Source: Pseudomonas laurentiana (lineage in GTDB: Bacteria > Pseudomonadota > Gammaproteobacteria > Pseudomonadales > Pseudomonadaceae). Taken from it: DNA of 64,000 bases. The stretch spans positions 62,001 to 126,000 of the forward strand of contig NZ_BMQU01000003.1 of the NCBI RefSeq assembly GCF_014648275.1, written 5' to 3'. Numbering within the stretch: position 1 is the stretch's first letter; the number at the start of each line of letters is the position of its first letter. Below are positions 1 to 7,782 of the stretch, one piece after another. The notes below the pieces were generated by a model. The model searched no databases and was not told the DNA's origin. It saw only the letters and a program-made list of their open reading frames with translations. The position numbers and the translations under genes were made by a program.

Positions 1-108
1 CGGGTCGCGGTAGTAGTACCCGACCCATACCTTGCCGTTCTTCCTGGTGCGCTTGCGCCGGTAAACTCCCGGCGGCAGGTCGCGATTCTCGGTACTTCTT
101 GGGCGCAT
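1..108 (-). CDS. int: Tyrosine-type phage integrase, N-terminal 36 residues only (cut by window edge)
   Basis: Reading leftward from the ATG at 108, the protein begins MRPRSTENRDLPPGVYRRK and continues through a Lys/Arg-rich stretch to GYYYRDP. This matches the arm-type DNA-binding N-terminus of lambda-family integrases. The catalytic domain lies beyond the window. The start is one base from the stop of the DUF4224 gene, so the two are probably translationally coupled. The enzyme would recombine attP with the tRNA-Cys site whose right copy is at 51535-51590. Confidence 0.85.
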   Translation of the reverse strand, partial: MRPRSTENRDLPPGVYRRKRTRKNGKVWVGYYYRDP

Positions 109-109
109 T

Positions 110-352
110 TCATTTCACTCGGGAAAAGTCAGGTGTCCATGCCGTGGTCGGCAAGGGTGGAGGTGTAACAGGCAGGACGCCTACCGTGACGCCCAGCTTC
201 ATGCGGGCGTACTGTCGACCCACCAGGGGGCGACCGCCGCGGCTCTCGACAAAGTGCCAGTGACGCTCATTGAGCCAGCGGCGCTGCCAGCCCCTGGCCT
301 TGTAGCCGGTCAGTTCGGCCAGTTCTGTGTCCGAAAGGATTTCGGTTTCCAT
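110..352 (-). CDS. DUF4224-type small protein next to the integrase (possible excisionase)
   Basis: 80 residues from METEILSDTELAELTGYKAR, followed by an RRWL...HWHFVESRGGRPLVGRQY segment. This is the winged-helix-like pattern of DUF4224 proteins that commonly sit beside phage integrases. Its place directly upstream of int suggests a recombination-directionality factor, which is inference. The start at 352 is preferred over an upstream in-frame extension because that extension is low-complexity Ala-rich and overlaps the next gene. Confidence 0.75.
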   Translation of the reverse strand: METEILSDTELAELTGYKARGWQRRWLNERHWHFVESRGGRPLVGRQYARMKLGVTVGVLPVTPPPLPTTAWTPDFSRVK

Positions 353-395
353 GGGATAGGCTCCACGCCGCGCATGGCGGCAGAGGTGGGGAGGG

Positions 396-725
396 TTAGT
401 AGTCGGTGCTGGAGCTTGAGCTGCTATCGCTCGAACTGGATGAGCTACAGCTGTCGCTCGGCGAGTAGCTGCTGCCGCTGTCATGTCCGCCAGAGCTGTG
501 GCTTGAGCAGCTGCTATGGGAGTGGGGTGGTTCGTAACTGTCGATCTGGTTGACCGGGTTCAGCGGACTGAACGGACTCAGGGGGGTGAGCGGGTCAAGC
601 ATCGGGCCTGGTCTTCCGGCAGCCGTGCTGCGGCCAGCGGCGTAACCGGTTGATGGTGGTGCAGAGGGCGCCGGGCGCTGCGGCTTTGCCTTTCGGCGAA
701 ACAGGCGGGTCAGAAAATTGGGCAT
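396..725 (-). CDS. Ser-rich low-complexity phage protein, unknown function
   Basis: 109 residues. The N-terminus is short and basic (MPNFLTRLFRRKAKPQ), the middle Pro/Ala-rich, and the last third almost entirely Ser with scattered His, Cys, Asp and Gly. Part of the Ser run comes from tandem agc/tcg-type codons and may be length-variable. Similar Ser-rich small proteins occur near Pseudomonas prophage integrases. No function can be read from the sequence. Confidence 0.6.
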   Translation of the reverse strand: MPNFLTRLFRRKAKPQRPAPSAPPSTGYAAGRSTAAGRPGPMLDPLTPLSPFSPLNPVNQIDSYEPPHSHSSCSSHSSGGHDSGSSYSPSDSCSSSSSSDSSSSSSTDY

Positions 726-777
726 GACTCATCCTCGCCCGCCTACCGGCAGGCTTGAGTTGTTGTAGGGGGAGGGG

Positions 778-1551
778 TTAGGCGCGGGCTTCGAACAGAT
801 CGATCTGCGGTGCGGGGGTATCGCGAATGGAGATGGCTTCGGCTATCCGCTGTTTTGCGGTACCGAAGTGCGCTTCGTCCTGTTCGATTCCGATAAAGCG
901 ACGACCGAGCTGGATGCAGGCCACGCCAGTGGTGCCGCTGCCCATGGTGTTGTCGAGAACCACCTGGCCTGAGTTGGTGTAGGTGGAGATCAGAAAGCGC
1001 ATCCATCCGACGGGCTTCTGGGTTGGGTGAAAGCTGCCGGACTGCTTATCGCTTGAGAAGAACTGCACTGATCGTGGGTACCGATCGGTTGAATCGTACT
1101 CGGTGAGCGACAGGGCTTTGCCGTAGCACTCCGAGTTGACCGTCTTGCGCTTCGCCGTCCTGCGTTCGTGTCCGCTGGTCATCTGCGGGTTGTATGTCGG
1201 TTGTCGTCGGTAGAAGACCTGGGCACTTTCGTGGGCTCGCAGCGGCTGCTTCTTGGCGTTTAGGAAGCCGGTGGCGTTCCCTTTCTCCCAGATCCATTCG
1301 TAGCGGTAGTCGGCTGGGTTGCTGGCAACGACCATCGATGCGAACGGCTGAGCAGCGCAAAGCACAATGGCCGCTTCCGGCTTTGCGATCCTCAAGTACT
1401 GCTCCCACAGCGGCGCGAAAGGAATGATCACATCCCAGGCGCACTGTGTCGTGCCGTAGGGCAGGTCGGCCAGCACCAGGTCAACGCTGGTGCTGGGTAT
1501 CGACTTCATTACCTCCAGGCAGTCGCCATGGTGAAGGTTGATTTCTGTCAT
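778..1551 (-). CDS. Site-specific DNA methyltransferase, beta-class (DPPY-type)
   Basis: 257 residues. The catalytic motif comes first (ADLPYGT at about 28-34, a DLPY variant of the amino-MTase D/S-P-P-Y motif). The SAM-binding motif is near the C-terminus (LDNTMGSGTTGVAC, then IGIEQDEAHF). That order defines the beta class, which methylates adenine N6 or cytosine N4; which of the two cannot be told. The start at 1551 overlaps the stop of a 17-codon ORF in an ATGA, so it is probably coupled to upstream translation. No partner restriction enzyme is adjacent, so it is probably an orphan protecting phage DNA. Confidence 0.88.
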   Translation of the reverse strand: MTEINLHHGDCLEVMKSIPSTSVDLVLADLPYGTTQCAWDVIIPFAPLWEQYLRIAKPEAAIVLCAAQPFASMVVASNPADYRYEWIWEKGNATGFLNAKKQPLRAHESAQVFYRRQPTYNPQMTSGHERRTAKRKTVNSECYGKALSLTEYDSTDRYPRSVQFFSSDKQSGSFHPTQKPVGWMRFLISTYTNSGQVVLDNTMGSGTTGVACIQLGRRFIGIEQDEAHFGTAKQRIAEAISIRDTPAPQIDLFEARA

Positions 1552-1601
1552 TGCCTTGGCCCCTTCCAAATCAGGTAGGCCATATAGGTGAGGGCGATCA
1601 T
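1548..1601 (-). CDS. 17-residue ORF linking two phage genes by ATGA overlaps
   Basis: The ORF encodes MIALTYMAYLIWKGPRQ. It has a strong Shine-Dalgarno (AAAGGAGGATCGAGC before the ATG at 1601). Its start overlaps the stop of the 131-codon gene and its stop overlaps the ATG of the methyltransferase. The peptide is mostly hydrophobic. It could be a real small membrane peptide or only a translational coupler; the SD strength and double overlap support that it is translated. Confidence 0.5.
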   Translation of the reverse strand: MIALTYMAYLIWKGPRQ

Positions 1602-1993
1602 GCTCGATCCTCCTTTCGGCGCTCCACGTCAATCTGGTCGTACAGGGCGTCCACTCGCTTCTGTTTGCGGTTGATCGCCTCTGAACGCTTCAAGTGTTCC
1701 GACATGGCCTTGCTGTACGGCTCGATCTTCTCAATGAGCCGTAGCCGCTCATGGTGGCAAGTCGATTCGTTGAACTTCCTGGCCAGACGGTCGCGCTCAC
1801 CGAAATCGAGGTGGTCGAGCGCCCGATTCTCCTTCTCCATCTCTGCCAGCACTTCCGCCGACTGCCGCTTCCAGCGCAGGTACAGAACTTCGCTTTTCTT
1901 CGGCTTGAGGAAGAAATGTTGGGACCTGATCCAGTCCAGCAGGTCATCCTTGGTCATCTCGTCGAGCACGTCTTTCCGGGCGGGCTTACTCAC
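1598..1993 (-). CDS. Hypothetical phage protein, helical and charged
   Basis: 131 residues beginning MSKPARKDVLDEMTKDDLLDWI. The body is strongly charged and helical, likely coiled-coil, and Arg/Lys-rich toward the C-terminus (RRKEDRA). No catalytic motif is visible. The start overlaps the stop of the 82-codon secreted-protein gene in an ATGA, so it belongs to the leftward operon starting at 2978. Function unknown. Confidence 0.7.
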   Translation of the reverse strand: MSKPARKDVLDEMTKDDLLDWIRSQHFFLKPKKSEVLYLRWKRQSAEVLAEMEKENRALDHLDFGERDRLARKFNESTCHHERLRLIEKIEPYSKAMSEHLKRSEAINRKQKRVDALYDQIDVERRKEDRA

Positions 1994-2238
1994 AGCGAAT
2001 ACCTCTCTTCATTCCAGCGCGCTGGCGCCTGTGTAGGGGTAGGGATGTCTTGTTCGTGCGGGGAGAGCTGGCGCTCGCTTCCGGCCTGGAGCTGGCTGTC
2101 GGGGATGCAGCTGATGCCGACCCCATTCAGCAGGTAGCAGGTGACGCCACGCTGACTGTCGTGCTGCACATCGATGACGTTCTCGGTTGCGCTGGCGCCG
2201 GTGGCCAGCAGCAGGAGGCAGAGGGTTAGGCGGGTCAT
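1990..2238 (-). CDS. Small exported phage protein, unknown
   Basis: 82 residues. A short basic start and hydrophobic core (MTRLTLCLLLLATGASA) look like a Sec signal peptide with cleavage after ASA. The mature part has two cysteines (VTCYLLNGVGISCIP) that could form one disulfide. ATGA overlaps on both sides place it in the 2978-to-778 operon. A periplasmic role is inferred from the signal only. Confidence 0.65.
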   Translation of the reverse strand: MTRLTLCLLLLATGASATENVIDVQHDSQRGVTCYLLNGVGISCIPDSQLQAGSERQLSPHEQDIPTPTQAPARWNEERYSL

Positions 2239-2978
2239 AGTAGCGCCCCGCTGGCCTTGGCCAGGCGCACGTCTTCCTCGGTTACGGTGTGCTGGGCCAT
2301 TTTCTCGATGGTGAAGAAGTTCGGCTGGCAGAACTTGCGGGCCCAGGCCTTCAGTGGCTCCAGTGCCTGCTCAAGAGCAGCTTTCGCCTCGTCGTCGACG
2401 TCCGGGTAGTTGTCGACCCATTCGCCCGCATCGCTTCCGGCGGCTTCTTCAAACATGTGGTCGAGCAACTCTTCGGCATCAGGCAGGAACCCGACAGGGT
2501 CTGCTTTGCAGACGATGCCGGTGTGCACGATGTCGCCTACCTTGAGGCCGCTACCAAGTCCCTCGCCGAAGCTTGTGTGGTCTTCCGCGCTGCCATAGTT
2601 GTCCCGGAGCAGTTCGGCAAGGCTCGGATAATCCCATGTCCCGTCGTCGCCACTCACCGACCAGGCTTCCTCTGCTTTTCGGCGCGCCCAGCTCACGCAC
2701 GGGCCATCTTCGGTGTCGAAGATCCCGAGCAGGAACCACTCGGGGCCTGGAGATTCTGGCTCCCACCCGAGGCAATGGCACGCGCCGTCGTCGTAGGGGT
2801 GGTGATCGGAGATGTCCGCTTCCATGTGCCACTGCTTCAGCTCCAGACCCTGCTGCACGAGCCAGGCTTTGAACGCGGCCAGATCCTCGTCGAAGTCCGG
2901 CTCATCGGGGTGGCTCCACCAGCCGTCCTGATCGCGCTCGACGGCTACACGTTGAATCAGCTTCATTTCTTCAGACAT
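2235..2978 (-). CDS. Hypothetical phage protein, acidic, 247 aa
   Basis: Begins MSEEMKLIQRVAVERDQDGWW. It is rich in Asp/Glu and Trp and contains a DDGACHCLGWEPESPGPEWFLLGIFDTEDGP segment. I recognise it only as a conserved protein of Pseudomonas phages. It is the first gene of a leftward run coupled by ATGA overlaps down to the methyltransferase at 778. A GAGTAC-type palindrome lies 64 bases upstream of its start and may regulate the operon. Confidence 0.75.
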   Translation of the reverse strand: MSEEMKLIQRVAVERDQDGWWSHPDEPDFDEDLAAFKAWLVQQGLELKQWHMEADISDHHPYDDGACHCLGWEPESPGPEWFLLGIFDTEDGPCVSWARRKAEEAWSVSGDDGTWDYPSLAELLRDNYGSAEDHTSFGEGLGSGLKVGDIVHTGIVCKADPVGFLPDAEELLDHMFEEAAGSDAGEWVDNYPDVDDEAKAALEQALEPLKAWARKFCQPNFFTIEKMAQHTVTEEDVRLAKASGALL

Positions 2979-3041
2979 GACTTCGTCCTTGCCGCCATAT
3001 CGCGGCTGTTCAATAGAGGGGGGAGGGGTTAAGGCGGGGTG

Positions 3042-3057
3042 GAGTACAAATGTACTC
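3042..3057. promoter_or_regulatory. GAGTAC-AAAT-GTACTC palindrome upstream of a leftward operon
   Basis: A 6-bp perfect inverted repeat with a 4-base centre, followed by TTT, lies between the stop of the 3665-3063 gene and the start at 2978. The same 16-base element occurs at 12663-12678 in the opposite orientation. Two copies about 9.6 kb apart, each near a leftward start, suggest an operator for one shared regulator. Confidence 0.5.
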
Positions 3058-3062
3058 TTTGG

Positions 3063-3665
3063 TCAATTTGGCTCTGTGTCGGCGTTCAGGGAGTCATGGA
3101 AAGCAACTACCGCTCGATTGTATGCAGCAGAACCCTGCACGCTCATGCCGATGATTCGCAGCAGCTCTCGCGCTGAGTGTTCCTGCTCGGCCAGCTGGGC
3201 GCGCAGGGTGGCGATCTGGTTGTTGCGCCCTTCGCAGAGGAGCGCCCACTTTTCCTCGCGCCGCTGAACACTACGCAGCATCTTGCGAGCAAGCTCCAGC
3301 TCGCCAGCATCGGCGTGGGTGTAGAGCGGGGTTTCAACCTTGCAGCAGATCTCGAAGGAATCGCCGCAGTCTGCCTTGGTCAGCACGGAACCATTTGCGT
3401 ACAGCACGGCAACCGGCTCGCCCTGGTGCTGCTCGGCTGGCTGGTACTGAGCTGTGACCTGTGCCGCACCGGCGCGGAGATGCTGGCGGGCCTTGGCGTG
3501 CGCCATTTCATGTTCGGTCGCCTTGCGCACTGAGTAGGGCCAGCCGCCCTCGATCTTGCGGAACACCCAGCCGTAGTGGCTGTAGTTCTCGTTGATCTGG
3601 ATAAGGTGAATGCCGTCGTCACACGACACCCAATTCTCTGTGTCGCTGGGTTTTTCTGTGGGCAT
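3063..3665 (-). CDS. Hypothetical phage protein, 200 aa
   Basis: The chosen start (3665, MPTEKPSDTENWVS) has a GAGG Shine-Dalgarno nine bases upstream. The middle carries a GEPVAVLYANGSVL...TPLYTHAD segment, a pattern common in phage proteins of unknown role. The C-terminal half is coiled-coil (RREEKWALLCEGRNNQIATLRAQLAEQ). It is transcribed leftward in the pL arm. No function assigned. Confidence 0.7.
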   Translation of the reverse strand: MPTEKPSDTENWVSCDDGIHLIQINENYSHYGWVFRKIEGGWPYSVRKATEHEMAHAKARQHLRAGAAQVTAQYQPAEQHQGEPVAVLYANGSVLTKADCGDSFEICCKVETPLYTHADAGELELARKMLRSVQRREEKWALLCEGRNNQIATLRAQLAEQEHSARELLRIIGMSVQGSAAYNRAVVAFHDSLNADTEPN

Positions 3666-3780
3666 GGGGATACCTCGGTGTAGTGGCAATGGGCTATTAA
3701 TTTCGGTAGCGTGGGAGGGCCGGGTAGGCATACCGACCCGGTTCAATTTGAAGGCACGTAAGACATGAGGTCTAAATCGA

Positions 3781-4110
3781 ATGGTTAAAGCTGTAGATGT
3801 AAAGACTCAGCGCCCGAATCAACCGGGTCAAACGCTTCTGATGTTCTGGAACAGCGTTATCAATCTCCAGCACGTCGCGGAGATTGACAGCATTACTGAG
3901 GAGAAATACGCCATCGTGTTTCGATTCGCCGATGGCCGAGAGCGAGTGTTTACTTACGGCTCACAATCTGAGCACTCACTCGGCGTGCAGACGCTGCACT
4001 ACTGTTTGGAAAACAATCTAATGTCAGTGGAGCTGACCGAAGACTGCTACATGAAATGGGCGGGATATCGGAGAGAAGAGGCTGACAGAGCCTATCGATA
4101 CAACAAGTGA
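3781..4110 (+). CDS. Hypothetical protein on the opposite strand to its operon (cargo-like)
   Basis: 109 residues from MVKAVDVKTQRPNQPG, rich in aromatic residues, with no known motif. A GAGG lies 11-14 bases before the start. It is convergent with the cytosine methyltransferase at 4138 and runs against the leftward arm, as moron-type insertions do. Its AT content looks somewhat higher than its neighbours'. Function unknown. Confidence 0.6.
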   Translation: MVKAVDVKTQRPNQPGQTLLMFWNSVINLQHVAEIDSITEEKYAIVFRFADGRERVFTYGSQSEHSLGVQTLHYCLENNLMSVELTEDCYMKWAGYRREEADRAYRYNK

Positions 4111-4137
4111 ATCAGGCGGCATCCTGCGAAGGAACTG

Positions 4138-5889
4138 CTATGCGGCGTTAGCTTGGAATTGGCTGATCCTCCAAGGATCGTTGGCCCTGGCTAGCGCAGC
4201 CATAGGCGGTGGGCTGACGCTGTTGCCGCACATATGCACCTGCTCGGTCTTCGTGAATGGCTTGCCGTCGGCGCCTTTGTCGATGATGTAGTCGGCCGGG
4301 AAACCCTGAGCTCGGTAGAGCTCATGCGGCTGTAGCATCCGCAGGCAGATGTCGACGATTACGTATGGCGTGCCTCTGACATGCACGGTCACTAGGCCGA
4401 GCCGGTCCTTGGTGGTAACTGTTGGTGCCGGTTGATTGGCCGCACTGGTGTTCTCAGTGCCGTAGTAGCTGATCAGAAATGCGGCCACGCGCAGCGCTCC
4501 AGCTTCCTGCTCAGGCGACAGTTTCAGCTCCACCAGTGAACTCTTGCCGCCGCCTCCAGCGGTGATGGTTGGGGCCGGCTCATCCAGTGCCTGGCCAACA
4601 CTCGCGCCAAACTGCCGCTCCATGAAGGCCGTCATCAATCCATGATGGGTACCGCCAGCACTGATGGTATGCAGCGGGTCTGTCGCGTCCCTCGCATCAC
4701 AGTTGCCGCGCAAGTGAACCAAGTTTGCCGTCACTAGCTGTTGCTGGCTGCCAGTGTTGGTCACCGTGGTCATTGGCTCGTCGATGCCCTTGGCGTCGGT
4801 GGTGTTGAAGCCGCCATTCATCTGGGCCATTAAGGCCGTGACTTTGTCGCTCGCCTGATGTGTGGCTGGCGCCATTACCGGGCTAGCCATGGCAAAGCTT
4901 CCGCCCCGCGGCCATGACGTGATGGTGCGCAACGGCTCCTGAGCAGACTGAGCAAGCTCACCAGACCAGTTCGCAATCGGCACAATGAATGGCTGCGGGT
5001 TGTCGATGACGAACTTCTTCAGCCCCTTGGCGACACGACGTAGGGTGGCTGGTGCCAAGTCTTTCTTGCGGCCGAAGATGCTCTTGCTCGGTACCGTCCA
5101 GTCGATGCAGTCGGCTGCGGTACGCCACTTCTGCTGGCCCTTGGCGGGCTTCTTGGCGTGGGTGGGCTCCGGCCAGACGATGGGCTGGCCATCGCAGCGA
5201 GCGATCATGAACAGCCGTTCCCGGCTGGTTGGAGCGCCGAAGTCGCAGGCCTTAATGATCTGCCACTCGACTACGTAGCCCATTCCCTCCAGAAGAGTGA
5301 CAAACCGGCGCCAGGTAATGCCCCGACGCTTAGGGTCTGGCACCAAGAACTGCTGCTGGACCGGCACGCGCTCACCTGGTGCAGCAATGCTGCCATCCAG
5401 CTTCATCACTCTACCGGTTGCCTTGTCGCGCTTCGCCATCAGCGGACCCCATTGCAGGATCTGCTTCACGTTCTCCAGGCTGATCACCCGGGGCTTCTTC
5501 TTGCCTGCCCACTTCAGGCCGATCCATGAAAGGTTGCGGATCTCGCGCTTGCGGGGCTGGCCGCCAGCGGCCTGGCTGTGGTGTGTGCAGTCCGGGCTCA
5601 TGTGGAACCAGCCCACAGCACGACCGCCGCATTCTTCGTCAGGATCACCCTCGAACACGTCGGTGGTGAAGTGCTTGGCGTGCGGGTGGTTGGCGGTGTG
5701 CATGCTGATCGCTGCCGGGTTGTGGTTCTTGGCCACGGTAACAGGCCGACCAAGACCCATCTCCAGCCCGGTACCGGCGCCGCCACCACCGCAGAAGAAG
5801 TCGACCACGATCTCATCATCTTGCGGATTGAGGCCCAGTCCGTACTGGGTTTTGAAGTCGAAGGCGGGCTTTTTCTGAAATGCAGACAT
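4138..5889 (-). CDS. C5-cytosine DNA methyltransferase with repeated target-recognition region
   Basis: 583 residues. Motif I is VVDFFCGGGGAGTG (29-41). The catalytic cysteine is in SPDCTHHS (C101), an unusual motif IV in place of PPCQ. Motif VI is SLENV (about 137-141) and motif VIII TSRERLF (about residue 217). The C-terminal half holds five imperfect units of the form (E/Q/D)P-x-x-T-(I/V)-(T/S), about 30-45 residues apart. It is followed by a PHELYRAQGFPADY...GNSVSPP ending, typical of motifs IX-X. It probably modifies phage DNA against host restriction; specificity is unknown. Confidence 0.9.
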   Translation of the reverse strand: MSAFQKKPAFDFKTQYGLGLNPQDDEIVVDFFCGGGGAGTGLEMGLGRPVTVAKNHNPAAISMHTANHPHAKHFTTDVFEGDPDEECGGRAVGWFHMSPDCTHHSQAAGGQPRKREIRNLSWIGLKWAGKKKPRVISLENVKQILQWGPLMAKRDKATGRVMKLDGSIAAPGERVPVQQQFLVPDPKRRGITWRRFVTLLEGMGYVVEWQIIKACDFGAPTSRERLFMIARCDGQPIVWPEPTHAKKPAKGQQKWRTAADCIDWTVPSKSIFGRKKDLAPATLRRVAKGLKKFVIDNPQPFIVPIANWSGELAQSAQEPLRTITSWPRGGSFAMASPVMAPATHQASDKVTALMAQMNGGFNTTDAKGIDEPMTTVTNTGSQQQLVTANLVHLRGNCDARDATDPLHTISAGGTHHGLMTAFMERQFGASVGQALDEPAPTITAGGGGKSSLVELKLSPEQEAGALRVAAFLISYYGTENTSAANQPAPTVTTKDRLGLVTVHVRGTPYVIVDICLRMLQPHELYRAQGFPADYIIDKGADGKPFTKTEQVHMCGNSVSPPPMAALARANDPWRISQFQANAA

Positions 5890-5933
5890 AGGCGTTCCTC
5901 GCCGCGGTGGCGTGAAGGTTGAAATGGAGAGGG

Positions 5934-6884
5934 TTATTCGCAGAGGCCGTAGGCCGAAGAGCAGCTGTTTTGGCTATCGGTGCGAGCGATCAGGTTGATC
6001 ATGTCGAACTGGCGCCCGCCGCGACTTGTGTTGGCCCAGTCCACCATGCGGTCTATGCCGTGGGTTTCGGCGCTGACCTTGTCGTCTGATCTGACGGTAG
6101 GGTCGGTGACGGTGGCGAAGAACGTGGCTGCGCCGCGCTTGCTGGCGATGCTGACCAGTCGCTCCCACTCGCGCACCCGAGAAACCTCCTCAGGCCACCT
6201 GGTGGCGATTTGGCGCAACTCATCCTTCGCGCACATGATGCAGGGCATGCATCCGACGCGATTGCAGCCCTGCAGATAGAGCGGGTTGGGCTTGATTCCC
6301 GCGGCCCGGTGCGCTTCGAACACTGCATCGACGGGCCACTTGAGGATGGGCCGGTAGTTGAACAGGCCGCCGCCGACTTCGTCGCACTCGGGCAGGTATC
6401 GCCTGCTCAGCGACTCATCAGCTCGCACACCCTGCCAAGACAACACCAGGTTCTCGCCAGTCATCAACGGCAGAAACACGTCCTCGATGATCGGGTTGCG
6501 CTTCAGCTCATCAGTGCAGAAGCGTGCTTTGGTGCTGGGAAATCGGCCTTTCCAGAGGCACATATCGAGGAAAGGGTTGCCGGTGGGGTGCAACACCCCC
6601 AGGGCGGCCAGCACCACTGCTTCGGGCACTCCCTTCTCGCGCCACTTCGTTTCAATGAACTTGCGCTTGCCGGCGATCTGCCGTGCAAAGTCGGCTTTTA
6701 CCCAGCGGATATCTATGCCCGTGGCGTCGGCCAGGTAATGCACGTAGTCATAGGTGGCTGGGTGTTCGTGCCCGGTGTCTGCAAAGACGGCGCTTAGGTT
6801 CGGCACCTCCAGCTCGCGGGCGAACAGTAGGGTGGCCGTGCTGTCTTTACCGCCGCTCATGCTGACGATGTTGTGTTCGGCCAT
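5934..6884 (-). CDS. PAPS reductase-family (PP-loop) phage enzyme
   Basis: 316 residues from MAEHNIVSMSGGKDSTATLL, with the ATP-pyrophosphatase P-loop SGGKDS at 10-15. Cysteines lie in FCTDELK and in a CMPCIMC cluster that may bind metal or an Fe-S cluster. The family includes PAPS reductase and DndC. Phage members are common but mostly uncharacterised. It lies just upstream of the C5 methyltransferase in the same direction, so a nucleotide or DNA-modification role is possible. No dndB/D/E partner is present. Confidence 0.82.
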   Translation of the reverse strand: MAEHNIVSMSGGKDSTATLLFARELEVPNLSAVFADTGHEHPATYDYVHYLADATGIDIRWVKADFARQIAGKRKFIETKWREKGVPEAVVLAALGVLHPTGNPFLDMCLWKGRFPSTKARFCTDELKRNPIIEDVFLPLMTGENLVLSWQGVRADESLSRRYLPECDEVGGGLFNYRPILKWPVDAVFEAHRAAGIKPNPLYLQGCNRVGCMPCIMCAKDELRQIATRWPEEVSRVREWERLVSIASKRGAATFFATVTDPTVRSDDKVSAETHGIDRMVDWANTSRGGRQFDMINLIARTDSQNSCSSAYGLCE

Positions 6885-7029
6885 TGTGTGGTCCTTGCGT
6901 GCATGCGCCGCCCTCGCCGGGGTGGCGTGATTCGTTGAGGTCGGGAGGTCTTTTTCGGGTGGCGCACGCGCCATTCGCTTCGCAGGACATATCGCCGGCA
7001 TAATTCGCGTTGTGATTGGAGAGCTGCTG

Positions 7030-7737
7030 ATGAAAATTGATTGGATAGTTTGGCTTGGGTGCGTTTTGCTGTTTGGAGCGGGAGTAATTTTGGGGCTAGC
7101 TCCAGCAGGCGATAGTTTCTACAAGGTGGAAAATATTCATGACTTTTTTGAAATAATTGCAGCTATCGCCACTGTTACGGCGGTTGTAGTCGCAGTTCTG
7201 AGCGTAAATGCCTGGAAGAGCCAAATGCGCGATACAGCGGATCATGACCTTGCCAGAAAAATTTTGGTGTCCGCATACGAGTATCGCGAAGCCATAAAGG
7301 CAATCCGAAGCCCGGTAATAATGTCCTATGAAGCTTCGCCTGAGGCCGGGGAAAAGGCCGTAGAGGATCCAAAACTCGAGAGTTTTAGAGGAGAGTGTCG
7401 TGCTTACCAGCGCCGGTTCAGTAGGGCTGAGCCAATCAGAGTTCGCCTGCTTACATACTCGCTTGAGGCGGAGGTGGTATGGGGGGAAGAACTGAAAGAC
7501 TATCTAATCCACTTGATGCGACTGGAGACCGAGATAAGTATTTTCCTGCGGTCGCACTTGATTGCTCAAGATCCAAGTTCGCCGGATGATTCCAAGAAGG
7601 CGCATAGCGAAATCCTCCTAAGCAAAAGAGACGCGCTGATGGACGATTTTTCTGAAGAGGGTGACGCATTCACTCAGGACATGAAAAAAAGACTTTCAAA
7701 AATTGAACAGTTCTTAAAGGAAAAGCTGATCCGATGA
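7030..7737 (+). CDS. Two-TM membrane protein with cytoplasmic helical domain (cargo-like)
   Basis: 235 residues. The ATG at 7030 is preferred over a GTG at 7012 because GGAGAG lies 8 bases before it. Two N-terminal hydrophobic segments (about 5-25 and 42-62) are followed by a charged, helical C-terminal domain (FSRAEPIRVRL...MKKRLSKIEQFLKEKL). It is AT-richer than its neighbours and on the opposite strand. A strong hairpin (7749-7773) follows the stop. The architecture resembles DUF4760-like proteins; membrane-anchored exclusion is a guess. Confidence 0.65.
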   Translation: MKIDWIVWLGCVLLFGAGVILGLAPAGDSFYKVENIHDFFEIIAAIATVTAVVVAVLSVNAWKSQMRDTADHDLARKILVSAYEYREAIKAIRSPVIMSYEASPEAGEKAVEDPKLESFRGECRAYQRRFSRAEPIRVRLLTYSLEAEVVWGEELKDYLIHLMRLETEISIFLRSHLIAQDPSSPDDSKKAHSEILLSKRDALMDDFSEEGDAFTQDMKKRLSKIEQFLKEKLIR

Positions 7738-7748
7738 ATCTTTAGATG

Positions 7749-7773
7749 GGTAGCCCTGACGATGAGGGCTACC
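7749..7773. terminator. Hairpin GGTAGCCCT/AGGGCTACC between convergent genes
   Basis: A 9-bp perfect stem with a 7-base loop sits between the stops of the genes ending at 7737 (+) and 7783 (-). The following T-run is weak, so bidirectional termination or 3'-end protection is likely rather than certain. Confidence 0.6.
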
Positions 7774-7782
7774 TTGTGGTGG

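Noticed and set aside
4385-4960. Tandem DNA repeat inside the C5 methyltransferase
   Set aside because: The repetition is visible at protein level only; the DNA units are too diverged to be a recombinational repeat.
5934-6884. DndC of a phosphorothioation (Dnd) system
   Set aside because: Only the PP-loop enzyme is present; no dndA, B, D or E is nearby and most phage PAPS-reductase-like proteins are unrelated to Dnd.
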